Below, piece by piece: positions 26,811 to 37,300 of a stretch of 64,000 bases of DNA. Within the stretch, counting starts at the first letter, position 1. The number at the start of each line of letters is the position of its first letter. The notes under the pieces are model-generated. The model made no database searches, had not been told where the DNA came from, and saw only the letters and a program-made list of their open reading frames with translations. The position numbers and the translations under genes are program-made. The DNA lies in contig NZ_MTAV01000034.1 in the NCBI RefSeq assembly GCF_002154695.1, forward strand, positions 22,833-86,832, given 5' to 3'. Source of the stretch: Nostoc sp. T09. Lineage in GTDB: Bacteria > Cyanobacteriota > Cyanobacteriia > Cyanobacteriales > Nostocaceae.

Positions 26811-26866
26811 AGAATTTTATAGAGAGGCTGGGGATGGACTCGCTATGCAAAGTTACATTGTTTAAC

Positions 26867-27919
26867 TCAAATTGTTTTTTTATAAATAACAGGAGTTAAA
26901 TTCTCCGCTATACCATGTAATTGAATTTCGGTACAGCCAAACTTGTAAGCTTTCTCTATTGAACGATTAGCACCTAGTGCTTTGTAAAAACCAACAGAAA
27001 ATGCGATCGCGGCTTGATCGCCAATTAAATGGTTCATCCCAATTACAAACGGAATGTATTTAGCAATAGCTTCCGCCTGAGTTTGGGAATAACAAGCATT
27101 CAAGACTACACAATTTACTTGGTCTTCTACAAGTTCAAATAATGAAGCTAGAGCATCAGGCTTGAGAGGTTGAATTTTACCTAACTCATTTTCTACATAC
27201 AATTCACCAGTATTGATGCCATGCCCAGAAAAATGTACGATATGAGGCTCAATATCCAGTAACGCCTGACTAATATCGCCTGGACGTACTGATAGACGTT
27301 GTTCTAGCAAAAATCTCCCTCTTTGTTTAGCTAGTTGCAATCTTTGTTGAATCTCTCGTAACTCCTCTCCTAAGCGTAATCTAGCAGTATCTGTGGGATC
27401 GGATGCTAAAAACAAGATTTTTAGCGGATTAGCTGTAATTACAAATTGTTTATCATCAACAGTTGAACTATTTAAAATTTCGTTATGATTTGATGATTTT
27501 TGGAGTTCATTATGCAAAATATTCTGAACTTTATTGATAAACTTTTTGCTGTCAAAATCACGTTTGCTAAAGAAATCATACGCTTTATATTCCATCAATA
27601 AATCACGAACATCCTGCGTATTTACTACGGGTGTTCCACTGACGGCAATAGCTGGTATCTGCCGAGAGTAAGCAAGTTCAACTAAATGTATTCCTAGCTT
27701 CTGACGGCGAGCAATGGATGAATCTCCCAAACCAATGTCAGTAATCAGCAAATGCCAATCGCTATCTCTAAAAGCTTTAGAAGCTTCATCAAAAGTCCGG
27801 ACAATCTGAATAATATCTTTAGGATGACCAATATTGCTTAAAGCTGTACGAATCTTGCCTTCAAGGATATCTTGCCAATCTGAGTCATCTTCAACCAGAA
27901 GAACTTTGAAAAATATCAT
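26867..27919 (-). CDS. Response-regulator receiver fused to a CHAT protease domain
   Basis: A 350-residue protein. Residues 1-130 are a receiver: acidic pair in LLVEDDSDW, phospho-acceptor Asp about 61 in LLITDIGLGD, Ser in AVSGTP and Lys in FFSKRDFD. After a short linker, residues 165-345 are a CHAT (caspase HetF-associated with TPR) domain with the dyad His about 233 in HFSGHG and Cys about 276 in VVLNACYS. CHAT proteases are caspase-fold effectors. AAGGAGG lies five bases upstream of the ATG. The start is 47 bases after the stop of the multi-GAF histidine kinase. A phosphorylation-switched protease is the obvious inference; no substrate gene is visible. Confidence 0.88.
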   Translation of the reverse strand: MIFFKVLLVEDDSDWQDILEGKIRTALSNIGHPKDIIQIVRTFDEASKAFRDSDWHLLITDIGLGDSSIARRQKLGIHLVELAYSRQIPAIAVSGTPVVNTQDVRDLLMEYKAYDFFSKRDFDSKKFINKVQNILHNELQKSSNHNEILNSSTVDDKQFVITANPLKILFLASDPTDTARLRLGEELREIQQRLQLAKQRGRFLLEQRLSVRPGDISQALLDIEPHIVHFSGHGINTGELYVENELGKIQPLKPDALASLFELVEDQVNCVVLNACYSQTQAEAIAKYIPFVIGMNHLIGDQAAIAFSVGFYKALGANRSIEKAYKFGCTEIQLHGIAENLTPVIYKKTI

Positions 27920-27966
27920 CGGTTCCTCCTTGCCACCACTTATGGTATTTAATGCCTAGCTTATGC

Positions 27967-30756
27967 TTAAGTTTCTGGTTTGTAGATTGGCAAGAGCATA
28001 GTAAAATTAGTCCCTTGAGTCAGTACACTATTCACATTTAAATAACCTCCTAAACGTTCCACATACAATTTTGTCCACCAAAGTCCAAAACCCATACCTC
28101 TCCTCGCTGTTTTCGTGGTGTAATCAGGCTGGAAAATTTTTTCCAGGTTTTCGACGGCGATGCCTACGCCAGTATCACATATTCGCACTTCTACCCAACA
28201 CTGTATTTCTCTTTGCACATTAGTGCCAATAATTGAAACCCTACCGCCTTGGGGCATAGCTTCTACGGCATTTTGAATTAGGTTATCAAAAACATATATT
28301 AATTGTTGTTCACCACCTAAGACCTTTGGTAAGTCAGTTGGTACCTCAATATTTTGAGTAATGTTCGCAGGTATGGACATTCTAGCCAGTGCATTTACCA
28401 CTATCTCGGATACATCGATGGCATGAGGCCTTTCCTGTATCCAAATTTTCATGCGATCGGCACCTTGCAAAACCCTATCTGCTCTTGATACAATTCGCTG
28501 CGCTTTACTCTTGCTGTTCTCATCACCCTCATCCAGAATATCTTGTGCCCAGACTCGGATCGCACCAACATCATTATTCATACGATGCACTAATGGGCCA
28601 GCCAAATCACCCAGAGTAACCATTGTTTCCATATTCACCAGTTGCCTTTTGTTTTCTAAGTTCTGGATACCAATCACTGCTTGGTCTGCTAAGGCTTCTA
28701 ACATTCGCTGATGTCTCTGGTTGAAAGCTGAAATATACTGGCTTTCCACATTCAGTACACCTAATAAGTGCTTATCTTTGTCTAGAAGTGGCACACATAA
28801 CTCGGAATGAATATTGGCAAAGTAAGCTTGGTAACGCGAATCAGTTTGGACGTTATTTACCAATGCCGATCGGCGATTTCTTGCCACCCAACCTGTAATC
28901 CCTTCGTCTATGCTATTTCTTCTTTCGATAGGGTCAATAGTTAAATTCACAGCATACTTGGCTTTAGTAACTAGCTCCTGCTGGCTAGGATCTAGTAAGC
29001 GAATATTTCCGACATCAGCCCCACAAATCTGCACTGCTCGCTGTACAATCAGCTTCAGGAGTTCCTTTTGATCTAAAGTAGTGATAATTTTGCGATCGAT
29101 ATCGTTGAGAGTTGCTAACCACCGTTGATTTTTGATCGCGATCGCAGCTGAAGAAGCAAGAGTTTCAATCATCTTTTTCTCATCTTCAGAAAAACTGTGA
29201 GGTCGGCGGTAATTAATAAACATTACTCCGACTATATCTTTATCAACTTCTAGCAGTACACCAGCTACAGAATGGATTTTCTCTCTATGAGTAAAAGCTG
29301 AATTCTGAAATATCGGTTCTTTTTCCAGTTGTGGAACATAAACGTTTTCTCCCCGCTGAATCAGCAAAAATGGCACATTTTGTCCAATAATCTCATCATG
29401 CATCTTCTGCTCTTGTCTTAATCTTCCTGCTGTCTTAGGAGGAGTTGTAAATTGCCTTTCAGTCTGGATATATTCGTAGATATTAACTACATCTGCTCCT
29501 AGGACATTTAAAGTATTCCAAGCGACACGATGTAGGAGATTATTTTCTGGTATACGACCAAGAGATTGGGTAACAGAGTAGAGTGCAGCTAGCTGGCGTG
29601 CTTCATCACGCATTTGTTCGATTCTGATGGTGTGCCAAATTGCATCAATAGCCCACCGCCGGACAAATAGTTCTACTAAGCGTAGCTTACGTGTAGACAA
29701 TATATACGTGCGCCGAAATACAACATAAAGTATTCCTTCTTTGTTCTCAACCTGCAACGGAAAAGCCGCCATTGCTTTAATCCCAGCCGAAAAGGCTTGT
29801 GGGTTAAGCTTGGCCATTTCCAGTTTGTCATGACCTTGAGATAAGTCTGGGATAAACTTGTACTTTCTTTCCAGAATTGCTTGTCGTCCCAGTCCATTAT
29901 GACGCGGTGGACAGGCTTTTAGAAATTGCTTACCAATGCCGCGAGAAAATACTTCATAAGTGTAACGACCCGGTTCTGCATTTGGCTCATATAAAAAATG
30001 CAGGGTGGCTGCATCAGCATCGAGAATTTGTTTGGCTTTCTCCGCTATCGTTTCCAAAACCCGAGGTAGTTGTGCTTGCCAAATATCCAAAGATTGCCGA
30101 GCAATATATTGCAGCAATCGCGATAATATTTGCTCCTCAATTCGTCTTTCTGGAGAACTATAACCTGCTTCTACTGTACCAATGACTATTACCTCTGGAT
30201 TACGTCCCTCAGGTTGCAGGTCTGGTGGTAGACGTAATTGGTAAACCTCATGCTGTCTTTCTGTACTCTCGTCAAATTGAGGGCCTATCTTCTGCCATTT
30301 ACAGCGCTCAAACCAATTTTTGAGGACTCTGCCGTTATAATCCTGAACCAGCACAATGGGCGTAAATACCCGAACCAACCTTTCATGACCATACTCCTGA
30401 TAAATCCAGCGATCAAAGCGTTTGTCCCATCCAGAAATAATCTCAGTTTGCTGAGTTTGGACTATATCTGCCTGAATATCTCTGAGTTCTGGGTCTGGTT
30501 CTAGGTAATGTTTGGCCAAATTAGCCCAAACTACTCCAGTGCCACTCCCATGTACGCCTTCAATAATATTCTTTTCTAGAGAAATTAAAGATATGTTAGC
30601 GAAATCAAAACCCAGTGCCAGGATGTTTTGACAGACTGCTTCTAGAATATCTTCCAGCTTAAACAGTTTTGAGGTAGCTCGTTCTACCTGGTCTAAAGCC
30701 TCCAAAATAGATGTCTCAAAAGCTTTTAACTGTGATTTTCTCCGAGCACCCACCAT
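27967..30756 (-). CDS. Multi-GAF sensor histidine kinase
   Basis: About 929 residues from ATG 30756, which has AGAGG four bases upstream. TTG 30798 and ATG 30780 would lengthen it by 14 or 8 residues. Four GAF-like regions precede the kinase; the clearest have ATLHFLYEPNAEPG, GVLLEVDKDIVGVMFINYRR and LCVPLLDKDKHLLGVLNVES. None shows the Cys-His of bilin-binding GAFs. The H-box is LAGPLVHRMNND, with the His about 205 residues before the C-terminus, followed by the N box FDNLIQNAVEAM, DTGVGI and the G box RGMGFGLWW, so the ATPase is complete. It is transcribed just ahead of the receiver-CHAT gene, which is its likely phosphorylation target. The signal sensed is unknown. Confidence 0.9.
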   Translation of the reverse strand: MVGARRKSQLKAFETSILEALDQVERATSKLFKLEDILEAVCQNILALGFDFANISLISLEKNIIEGVHGSGTGVVWANLAKHYLEPDPELRDIQADIVQTQQTEIISGWDKRFDRWIYQEYGHERLVRVFTPIVLVQDYNGRVLKNWFERCKWQKIGPQFDESTERQHEVYQLRLPPDLQPEGRNPEVIVIGTVEAGYSSPERRIEEQILSRLLQYIARQSLDIWQAQLPRVLETIAEKAKQILDADAATLHFLYEPNAEPGRYTYEVFSRGIGKQFLKACPPRHNGLGRQAILERKYKFIPDLSQGHDKLEMAKLNPQAFSAGIKAMAAFPLQVENKEGILYVVFRRTYILSTRKLRLVELFVRRWAIDAIWHTIRIEQMRDEARQLAALYSVTQSLGRIPENNLLHRVAWNTLNVLGADVVNIYEYIQTERQFTTPPKTAGRLRQEQKMHDEIIGQNVPFLLIQRGENVYVPQLEKEPIFQNSAFTHREKIHSVAGVLLEVDKDIVGVMFINYRRPHSFSEDEKKMIETLASSAAIAIKNQRWLATLNDIDRKIITTLDQKELLKLIVQRAVQICGADVGNIRLLDPSQQELVTKAKYAVNLTIDPIERRNSIDEGITGWVARNRRSALVNNVQTDSRYQAYFANIHSELCVPLLDKDKHLLGVLNVESQYISAFNQRHQRMLEALADQAVIGIQNLENKRQLVNMETMVTLGDLAGPLVHRMNNDVGAIRVWAQDILDEGDENSKSKAQRIVSRADRVLQGADRMKIWIQERPHAIDVSEIVVNALARMSIPANITQNIEVPTDLPKVLGGEQQLIYVFDNLIQNAVEAMPQGGRVSIIGTNVQREIQCWVEVRICDTGVGIAVENLEKIFQPDYTTKTARRGMGFGLWWTKLYVERLGGYLNVNSVLTQGTNFTMLLPIYKPET

Positions 30757-31310
30757 AGCACCTCTCTTTCTTTGCCTCATGAGTATAATGCTAGACAATA
30801 GCTTGGTTGATTATCAAAGTTGTTGCATCTAATATCCTAAATTTACAAGCTGAGACTTTGAGAAAATACAGGTTCGAGGCATGATTGCTTGCCTTTACGC
30901 TGGAATTTTATACTCACAAAGATTTAAGCAAGATGCTTGTTTATCAATAGGACTGGACAAAAATATTTGTAATATCCTTTCATACTTTAACTAGAGAAAA
31001 ATAAGTAATCTTTGTAATCAAGGAAATTAGGAATAGTACCTCAAAATTGGTTGATAATTGCAATTAGCCTTGAAAAAGCAATCGATAAATACAAGACAGG
31101 AAAACCCTTTCATGTTTTAAAAGAAAAAGATGAAAGTTGAATAAGCAAGCAACAAATACATAAGTAAGGACGTACAGCTAGCTGTACGCCCCTATAAATG
31201 ATTGATATGTTGCAAAGATGGTTTGATTTGGTAGAAATTTTTAATACCAAGTTGTAATCAAAAGTAGTATCAGTCACTGCGATCGCAGAAAAGCAATCTC
31301 ATTACCAGAC
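30757..31310. other. Intergenic region with an 18-nt perfect palindrome
   Basis: Separates the NRPS 3' end (right) and the kinase gene start (left). It has a perfect palindrome CGTACAGCTAGCTGTACG at 31171-31188, followed by CCCCTAT. This could be a hairpin repeat or the terminator of the NRPS transcript, but there is no T-run. No gene is seen. Confidence 0.45.
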
Positions 31311-34300
31311 TTATCTTACTGCTACAGATCGTGCCATTTCCTCCTCAATCTTGGGCGTTGATTCTGCATCTACTTTGTCCAAGCAATTCCGCAATTTTTC
31401 CGCAACTACTTGTATATGGGGTTCATGCATGACAGTGGTGTGAACACCAGGAACGTAATGAAGTTCCACACCACCAGCAACTAGCTTACCCCAGCCCCAC
31501 TCTGGGTCAGTATCTAACCCTAAATTTTGATCCCTAGTTCGCAAGAGAGTCAATTGACCAGGATAGATTGATGGTACATAGTTCTTACGAGCTTGATCGT
31601 TAGCCAAAGCTACATCCAAAAGTCGCAGTTCTGCAAGTGAGCGTTTAATATAACGCAGGTAAAACCTATTTAAACTGCTCGCTTTTCCTGTCTCTAGATG
31701 CCAAGCTACTCTTGCCCATACATAATTTATTTGTTCTTTAAGATTCAGACTCAAAAGGTTACGTACATGGAGAAACAGAGAATTACCTGAGTTTGCAGTT
31801 GGTTTAGCATAACCGGGAGCTGACATATCAAATATAGCCAGCAGAGCAATCTTTTCACCCTGTGCTTGTAGTTGTTGGGCAATTTCAAAAGTTATGATAC
31901 CGCCTAAAGAATAGCCACCGAGATAATAGGGTCCATGAGGTTGAATCTTGCGAATTTCTTGAATGTAATTAGCGGCCATTTCGGTTAAGGAAGTTACAGG
32001 TGCTTGTTGCGGATTAAGCCCCTGTGCTTGGAGACCATAAACTGGTTGTTCTGGGTCCAAACAACCCGCCAAATCTCGATAGAAGAGAACATTACCCCAA
32101 ATTGCATGAGTTAAGAATAAAGGTGGTTTAGAACCACTAGGTTTAATTGCTACCAGCGATGACCAAGAATCAGATAATTCTTCCAGTTTCTGCTCTTCGC
32201 CTGGGCTAATTATTTGAGCTAAAGCTTCAATAGTTGCTGACTGGAAAAGACTCGCTAAAGGCAAATGTTTACCAAATGTCTGTTCAATTTGCCAAAACAG
32301 TTTAACTGCTAGTAGCGAATGTCCGCCTAGCTCAAAGAAATTATCTCTAACGCCAATAGACTCCACACCTAAAACTTGTTGCCAAATTTGCACAAGCTGA
32401 CGTTCTACTTGATTGCGAGGCGCAACAAAGGTGGCTTCTGGTTCTTGTCTAGATAATTCTGGTACTGGGAGAGCACGGCGGTCTACTTTACCGTTCGGGG
32501 TCAGAGGTAAAGTGTCTAGTAAGACAAAAGCTGAAGGGATCGTGTACTGTGGTAACTTGCTGGAGAGGAAGCGCCGCACGTCGCTAATGCTAGGTGCTGC
32601 ATCCTTTGCGGTAATATAAGCCACTAAGCGTTTGTCACCTGGAATATCTTCACGGGCAATGACTACAGCTTGGAATATATCTGAATGTTGAGTTAATACG
32701 CTCTCAATTTCCCCAGGTTCAATACGTATCCCGCGGAGCTTGATTTGATGATCTTGACGACCGAGAATTTCTAGTAAGCCATCTGGACGATAGCGGCCGC
32801 GATCGCCTGTATAGTAAAGCCAGTCTTGTTCGTCATTACCAAAGGGATTTTGGACAAACCGAGCCAGGTTTTCTGCGGTAGCGTTGATGTATCCCTTACT
32901 GCGGAATGGCGTCCGAATCACAATTTCGCCCAACTCACCAATGCCACAAAGTTGATTACGGGTTGTAAACACTAGTGCTTGGGTTTGGGGTAGCGGTAAT
33001 CCGATGGGCTGCACTCCTGATGTTGGTTCCTCAGGCACTCGGTAAGAACACTTGGCTAGAGTTGTTTCTGTTGGCCCATAAAGATTGACAATTTCCCCTG
33101 ATGCTGGGAATGCTTTGCGCCATTGCTGTACAAGTGTCTGTTTGAGTGGTTCTCCCGCAAAGAACAACCAGCGTAAGTTTTGCAACGAGACATCCGCTGG
33201 GACATTCACTAACCACGATTGGGCTAGAGAAGGCACTGTATGCAGTACAGAAATTTGCTCTTGTTCCAGGTAACGCAGAATTCTTACGGGGTCTAGGTTA
33301 TCCCCTGGTTCTGGCAAACACAAGGTGGCACCACTAGTTAGAGGTAAGAAGATATCTCTGAGGACAACATCAAAGGAAAGTCCGGTTAATTGCGCAACTC
33401 GGTCTTGCTGTCCAATGTTAAAGGTCTGCCGTTGCCAAGTGAGAAAATGTGCCAGTCCTTTATGACACCCCAACACACCTTTGGGAATACCTGTGGTACC
33501 AGAGGTAAAGAAGATATAAGCGGCATCATCTGCTTGGATTTGTGGTAGTTCAATAATTTGATTTTCATCTTGCGTTAGATTTATGACTGCTCCCGTCTGT
33601 GAATCCACGCAGATAAGAGTGAGAGATTGCCATAGCTCGTTAGCTTCTGGATACTCACCATCGATATAGATGAGATATTTCGCTTTCGCCGTTTGTAGCA
33701 TGAGTTCTTGGCGATAGCTGGGCAGTTGCGGATCGATAGTTAAAAGCACACCACCACTCAAGAGGACGCCAATTGTACTGGCAATCAGCCCAAAGCTCTT
33801 TGTTCCAAAGACGGCGACAACATCGCCTGGCTTGACTCCAGTTGATAACATTGCTCTGGCGATAGTTGTAGCGCGATCGCCTAATTCTTGATAACTCCAA
33901 TTGCTAGAGCCTTGACGCAGCGCTGTCTGTTGTGGATTTCTATCTACCCAAGAAGTAAATAGTGCTGTGACTAATTCGTAATCTGGCTGTGGCAAGATTG
34001 CACTTGGTTGTGGCAGCAAAGATTGCGATGCTGGTGTCACCAAAGAATAGGAACTGATTGGCTGCTGGGGAACTGCAACTATCTGACTCAGTAAATGCTG
34101 GAATTGCTGCAACATTTCCTGCATCCTTTCGGCATTAAACAGGTCAGCATTGTAAACTAATTGCAATTGAATTCCCTGTTGTTGTTCGAGGACATACAGA
34201 GTTAAGTCAAACTTGGAAGGAGCTTCCACTAAGGAAAGAGGTTCAACAGCCAGCCCCGGAAGTTCTAGATGCATATCCCCCAAGTTGAGCATATTAAACC

Positions 34301-37300
34301 AAACTTGGAATAGAGGGTTGCGGCTGGTATCCCGTTCTACATGCAGTTCTTCTACTAGTTTCTCAAAGGGCATATCTTGGTGCGCATAAGCTCCTAATGC
34401 CACTTCTCGGACTTGAGCTAGTAGGTCAGCAAAACTAGGGTCTTCAGCAAATTTAGTCCGCAAGACAACTGTATTGATAAAAAATCCAATTAGCTGTTCA
34501 ATTTCCGCACGGTTGCGACCGGCAATTGGCGAACCGATGAGAATGTCTTCTTGTCCGGTGTAGCGATGCAGTAGAGTGCCAAAAGCTGCCAATAGGGTCA
34601 TGAACAAAGTTACACCTTGTTGACGCGACAGGGTGGTGAGCGATGCACTCAGAGTTGAGGATAAACTCAATGCTTGACTCGCCCCACGATAAGTTTGAAT
34701 TGGGGAGCGAGGTCGGTCGGCGGGTAATTCTAAGACAGTGGGCGCACCTGCTAGTTGATTTTTCCAGTAGTCTAGTTCTGTTTCCAGCAGCGTCCCAGAT
34801 AAATATTGACGTTGCCAAACAGCAAAATCGGCATATTGGATCGGTAGAGGCGTGAGAGGAGAAGGTTTACCTTGCAACAATGCTTCGTAGACTGCTGCTA
34901 ACTGCTGCCAAAAAATGCCTGTAGACCAACCATCAGAGGCGAGATGATGCATGGCTAGCATCAATATCTGCTCCTGAGTGTCAATTTGTACCAAGGTAGC
35001 GCGCACCATTAAGTCTGATGCCAAGTTGAAGGGTCGTTGTGCCTCTTGATTGAGGATTTGTTCTATTGGCTGGGGATGCGATCGCAAGTCAATCATCTTG
35101 AGTTCGACTGGCCGGGGTGGGTTAATTACCTGGATAGGACTACCATCATCCCCAGGAATAAAAGTAGTTCTGAGGGCTTCGTGCTGGGCAACTACTGCAT
35201 CTAAAGATTGTTGCAAGATCCCAACGTTTAGTTGACCTTGCAAGCGCTGGGCATCAGTAATGATATACGCCGAACTATTTGGTTCTAGTTGCTCTAAAAA
35301 CCAGACTCGTTGTTGCGCAAAGGATAGGGGAATTGATTCGCGGTTTGTGAGTTGGGGAATAGATTGGTGGTTGAGATCATCAGCTGTTTGCAACTGTGCG
35401 ATCGCCTGGGCAAAGTTGGCAATGGTAGGATTAGCAAACAGCGATCGCAGTGATATTTCTACATTCAGGGCTTGACGTAGCCGCGAAATTACTTGAGTTG
35501 CTAGTAGTGAATGTCCCCCTAACTCAAAGAAGTTATCATCAATCCCTACTCTTTCCAAACCAAGGACTTGCGCCCAAGCTGTCGCTAATATCTCTTCTGT
35601 CGGATTCCGAGGCGCAACAAAGTTAGCCGAACTACTTACACTTGATGCGTCTGGTATAGGTAAAGCACGCCGATCTACTTTTCCGTTAGAAGTTAATGGC
35701 AAGGCTTCCAGCATCACAAAAGCCGCAGGTATCATGTACTCAGGCAGCTTTTCTTTGAGGAAACGACGCAGTTCTTTAATCGTAATTGTTGAAGTCTTGG
35801 GGACGATATATGCTACTAAGCGCTTATCTCCAGGCACATCTTCCCGGACAATCACCACTGTCTGTTGGACTGTGGGATGTTGATTGAGTACGGCTTCTAT
35901 TTCTCCTAGCTCAATTCGGAAGCCACGAATTTTCACCTGATGATCGATGCGACCGAGGTATTCCAAGTCTCCATTCGGTAGATATCTGGCTAAATCCCCA
36001 GTTTTATAAAGCCTTGTCTGGGAGTCATCGCTAAAAGGGTTGGCAACAAAAGCTTTTGCCGTCAAGTCAGGACGGTTAAGATAACCACGAGCTAAACCCG
36101 CACCTCCCACATACATTTCCCCAGGAACCCCAATCGGTAGTAATTGCCTGTGTTGATCCAAGACATACACCTGCAAGTCAGGAATTGGACAACCAATTAC
36201 ACTACCTGCTCCCTGAATTAAATCGGCTGCTGCGATCGGGCGATAGGTAACATGAACGGTAGTTTCTGTAATCCCGTACATATTCACTAACTTGGGAGAC
36301 TCATCTCCATGACGAGTGAACCAAGGCTTTAAGCTTTGTAGTTCTAATGCTTCTCCACCAAAGATCACCCAACGCAGAGCCAATTCTCCAGGAGCAGCGA
36401 TTGTCTGTTCTGTGCGGATTAATTGTTGGAAAGCTGAAGGAGTTTGATTGAGAACCGTAACTTTTTCTTGAAAGAGTAATTCATAGAAGGCTTCGGGAGA
36501 ACGGCTCACCAAATAAGGCACGACAACTAACCGTCCGCCGTAAATTAAAGCACCCCAAATTTCCCACACAGAAAAGTCAAAGGCAAAGGAGTGAAACAGC
36601 GTCCACACATCTTCTTGGTTGAAGTGATACCAATGTTCGGTGGCGTTAAATAAACGGACAACATTGGAGTGATTAATTAAGACACCTTTGGGCTTACCTG
36701 TAGAGCCAGAAGTATAAATTATGTAGGCTAGGTTTTCAGATGTTACTGAGCTTGTCGGGTTTTCTGAACTGTATGTGGCGAGGATTTCTTGATCGCTATC
36801 AATGCACAAAACTTGCGCCTGATTTTGCGGTAGATGATTTAATAATCGCTCTTGTGTTAGCAATACTGAAACTTGAGCATCCTCTAATATGAATGCGAGG
36901 CGCTCAACTGGATAATTGGGGTCAAGAGGGACATAGGCTCCACCTGCCTTGAGAATACCCAACAATCCTACGATCATTTCTAGAGAGCGTTCTACACAGA
37001 TACCAACGAGGACATCAGGTCCCACACCTAAATTCTGTAGGTAATGTGCTAATTGATTGGCTTTGATATTTAACTCGCGGTAGGTTAACTGTTGATTGTC
37101 AAACACCACCGCTACAGCGTCAGGTGCAAGCTCTACTTGTGCCTCAAACAACTTATGGATACAGCTATCCTGGGGAGAATCTACCTGAATATGTTGCCAC
37201 TGACTGAGCAACTGCTGTTGTTCATCTATGGTGAGTAGAGGTAATTGGGAAATTTGCTGGCTAGGATGAGCCACAATACCCTCTAATAAATTTTGGAAAT

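Noticed and set aside
30860..30890. GGTTCGAGGC motif resembling a tRNA T-arm
   Set aside because: No paired acceptor, D or anticodon stem around it; no tRNA gene can be built.
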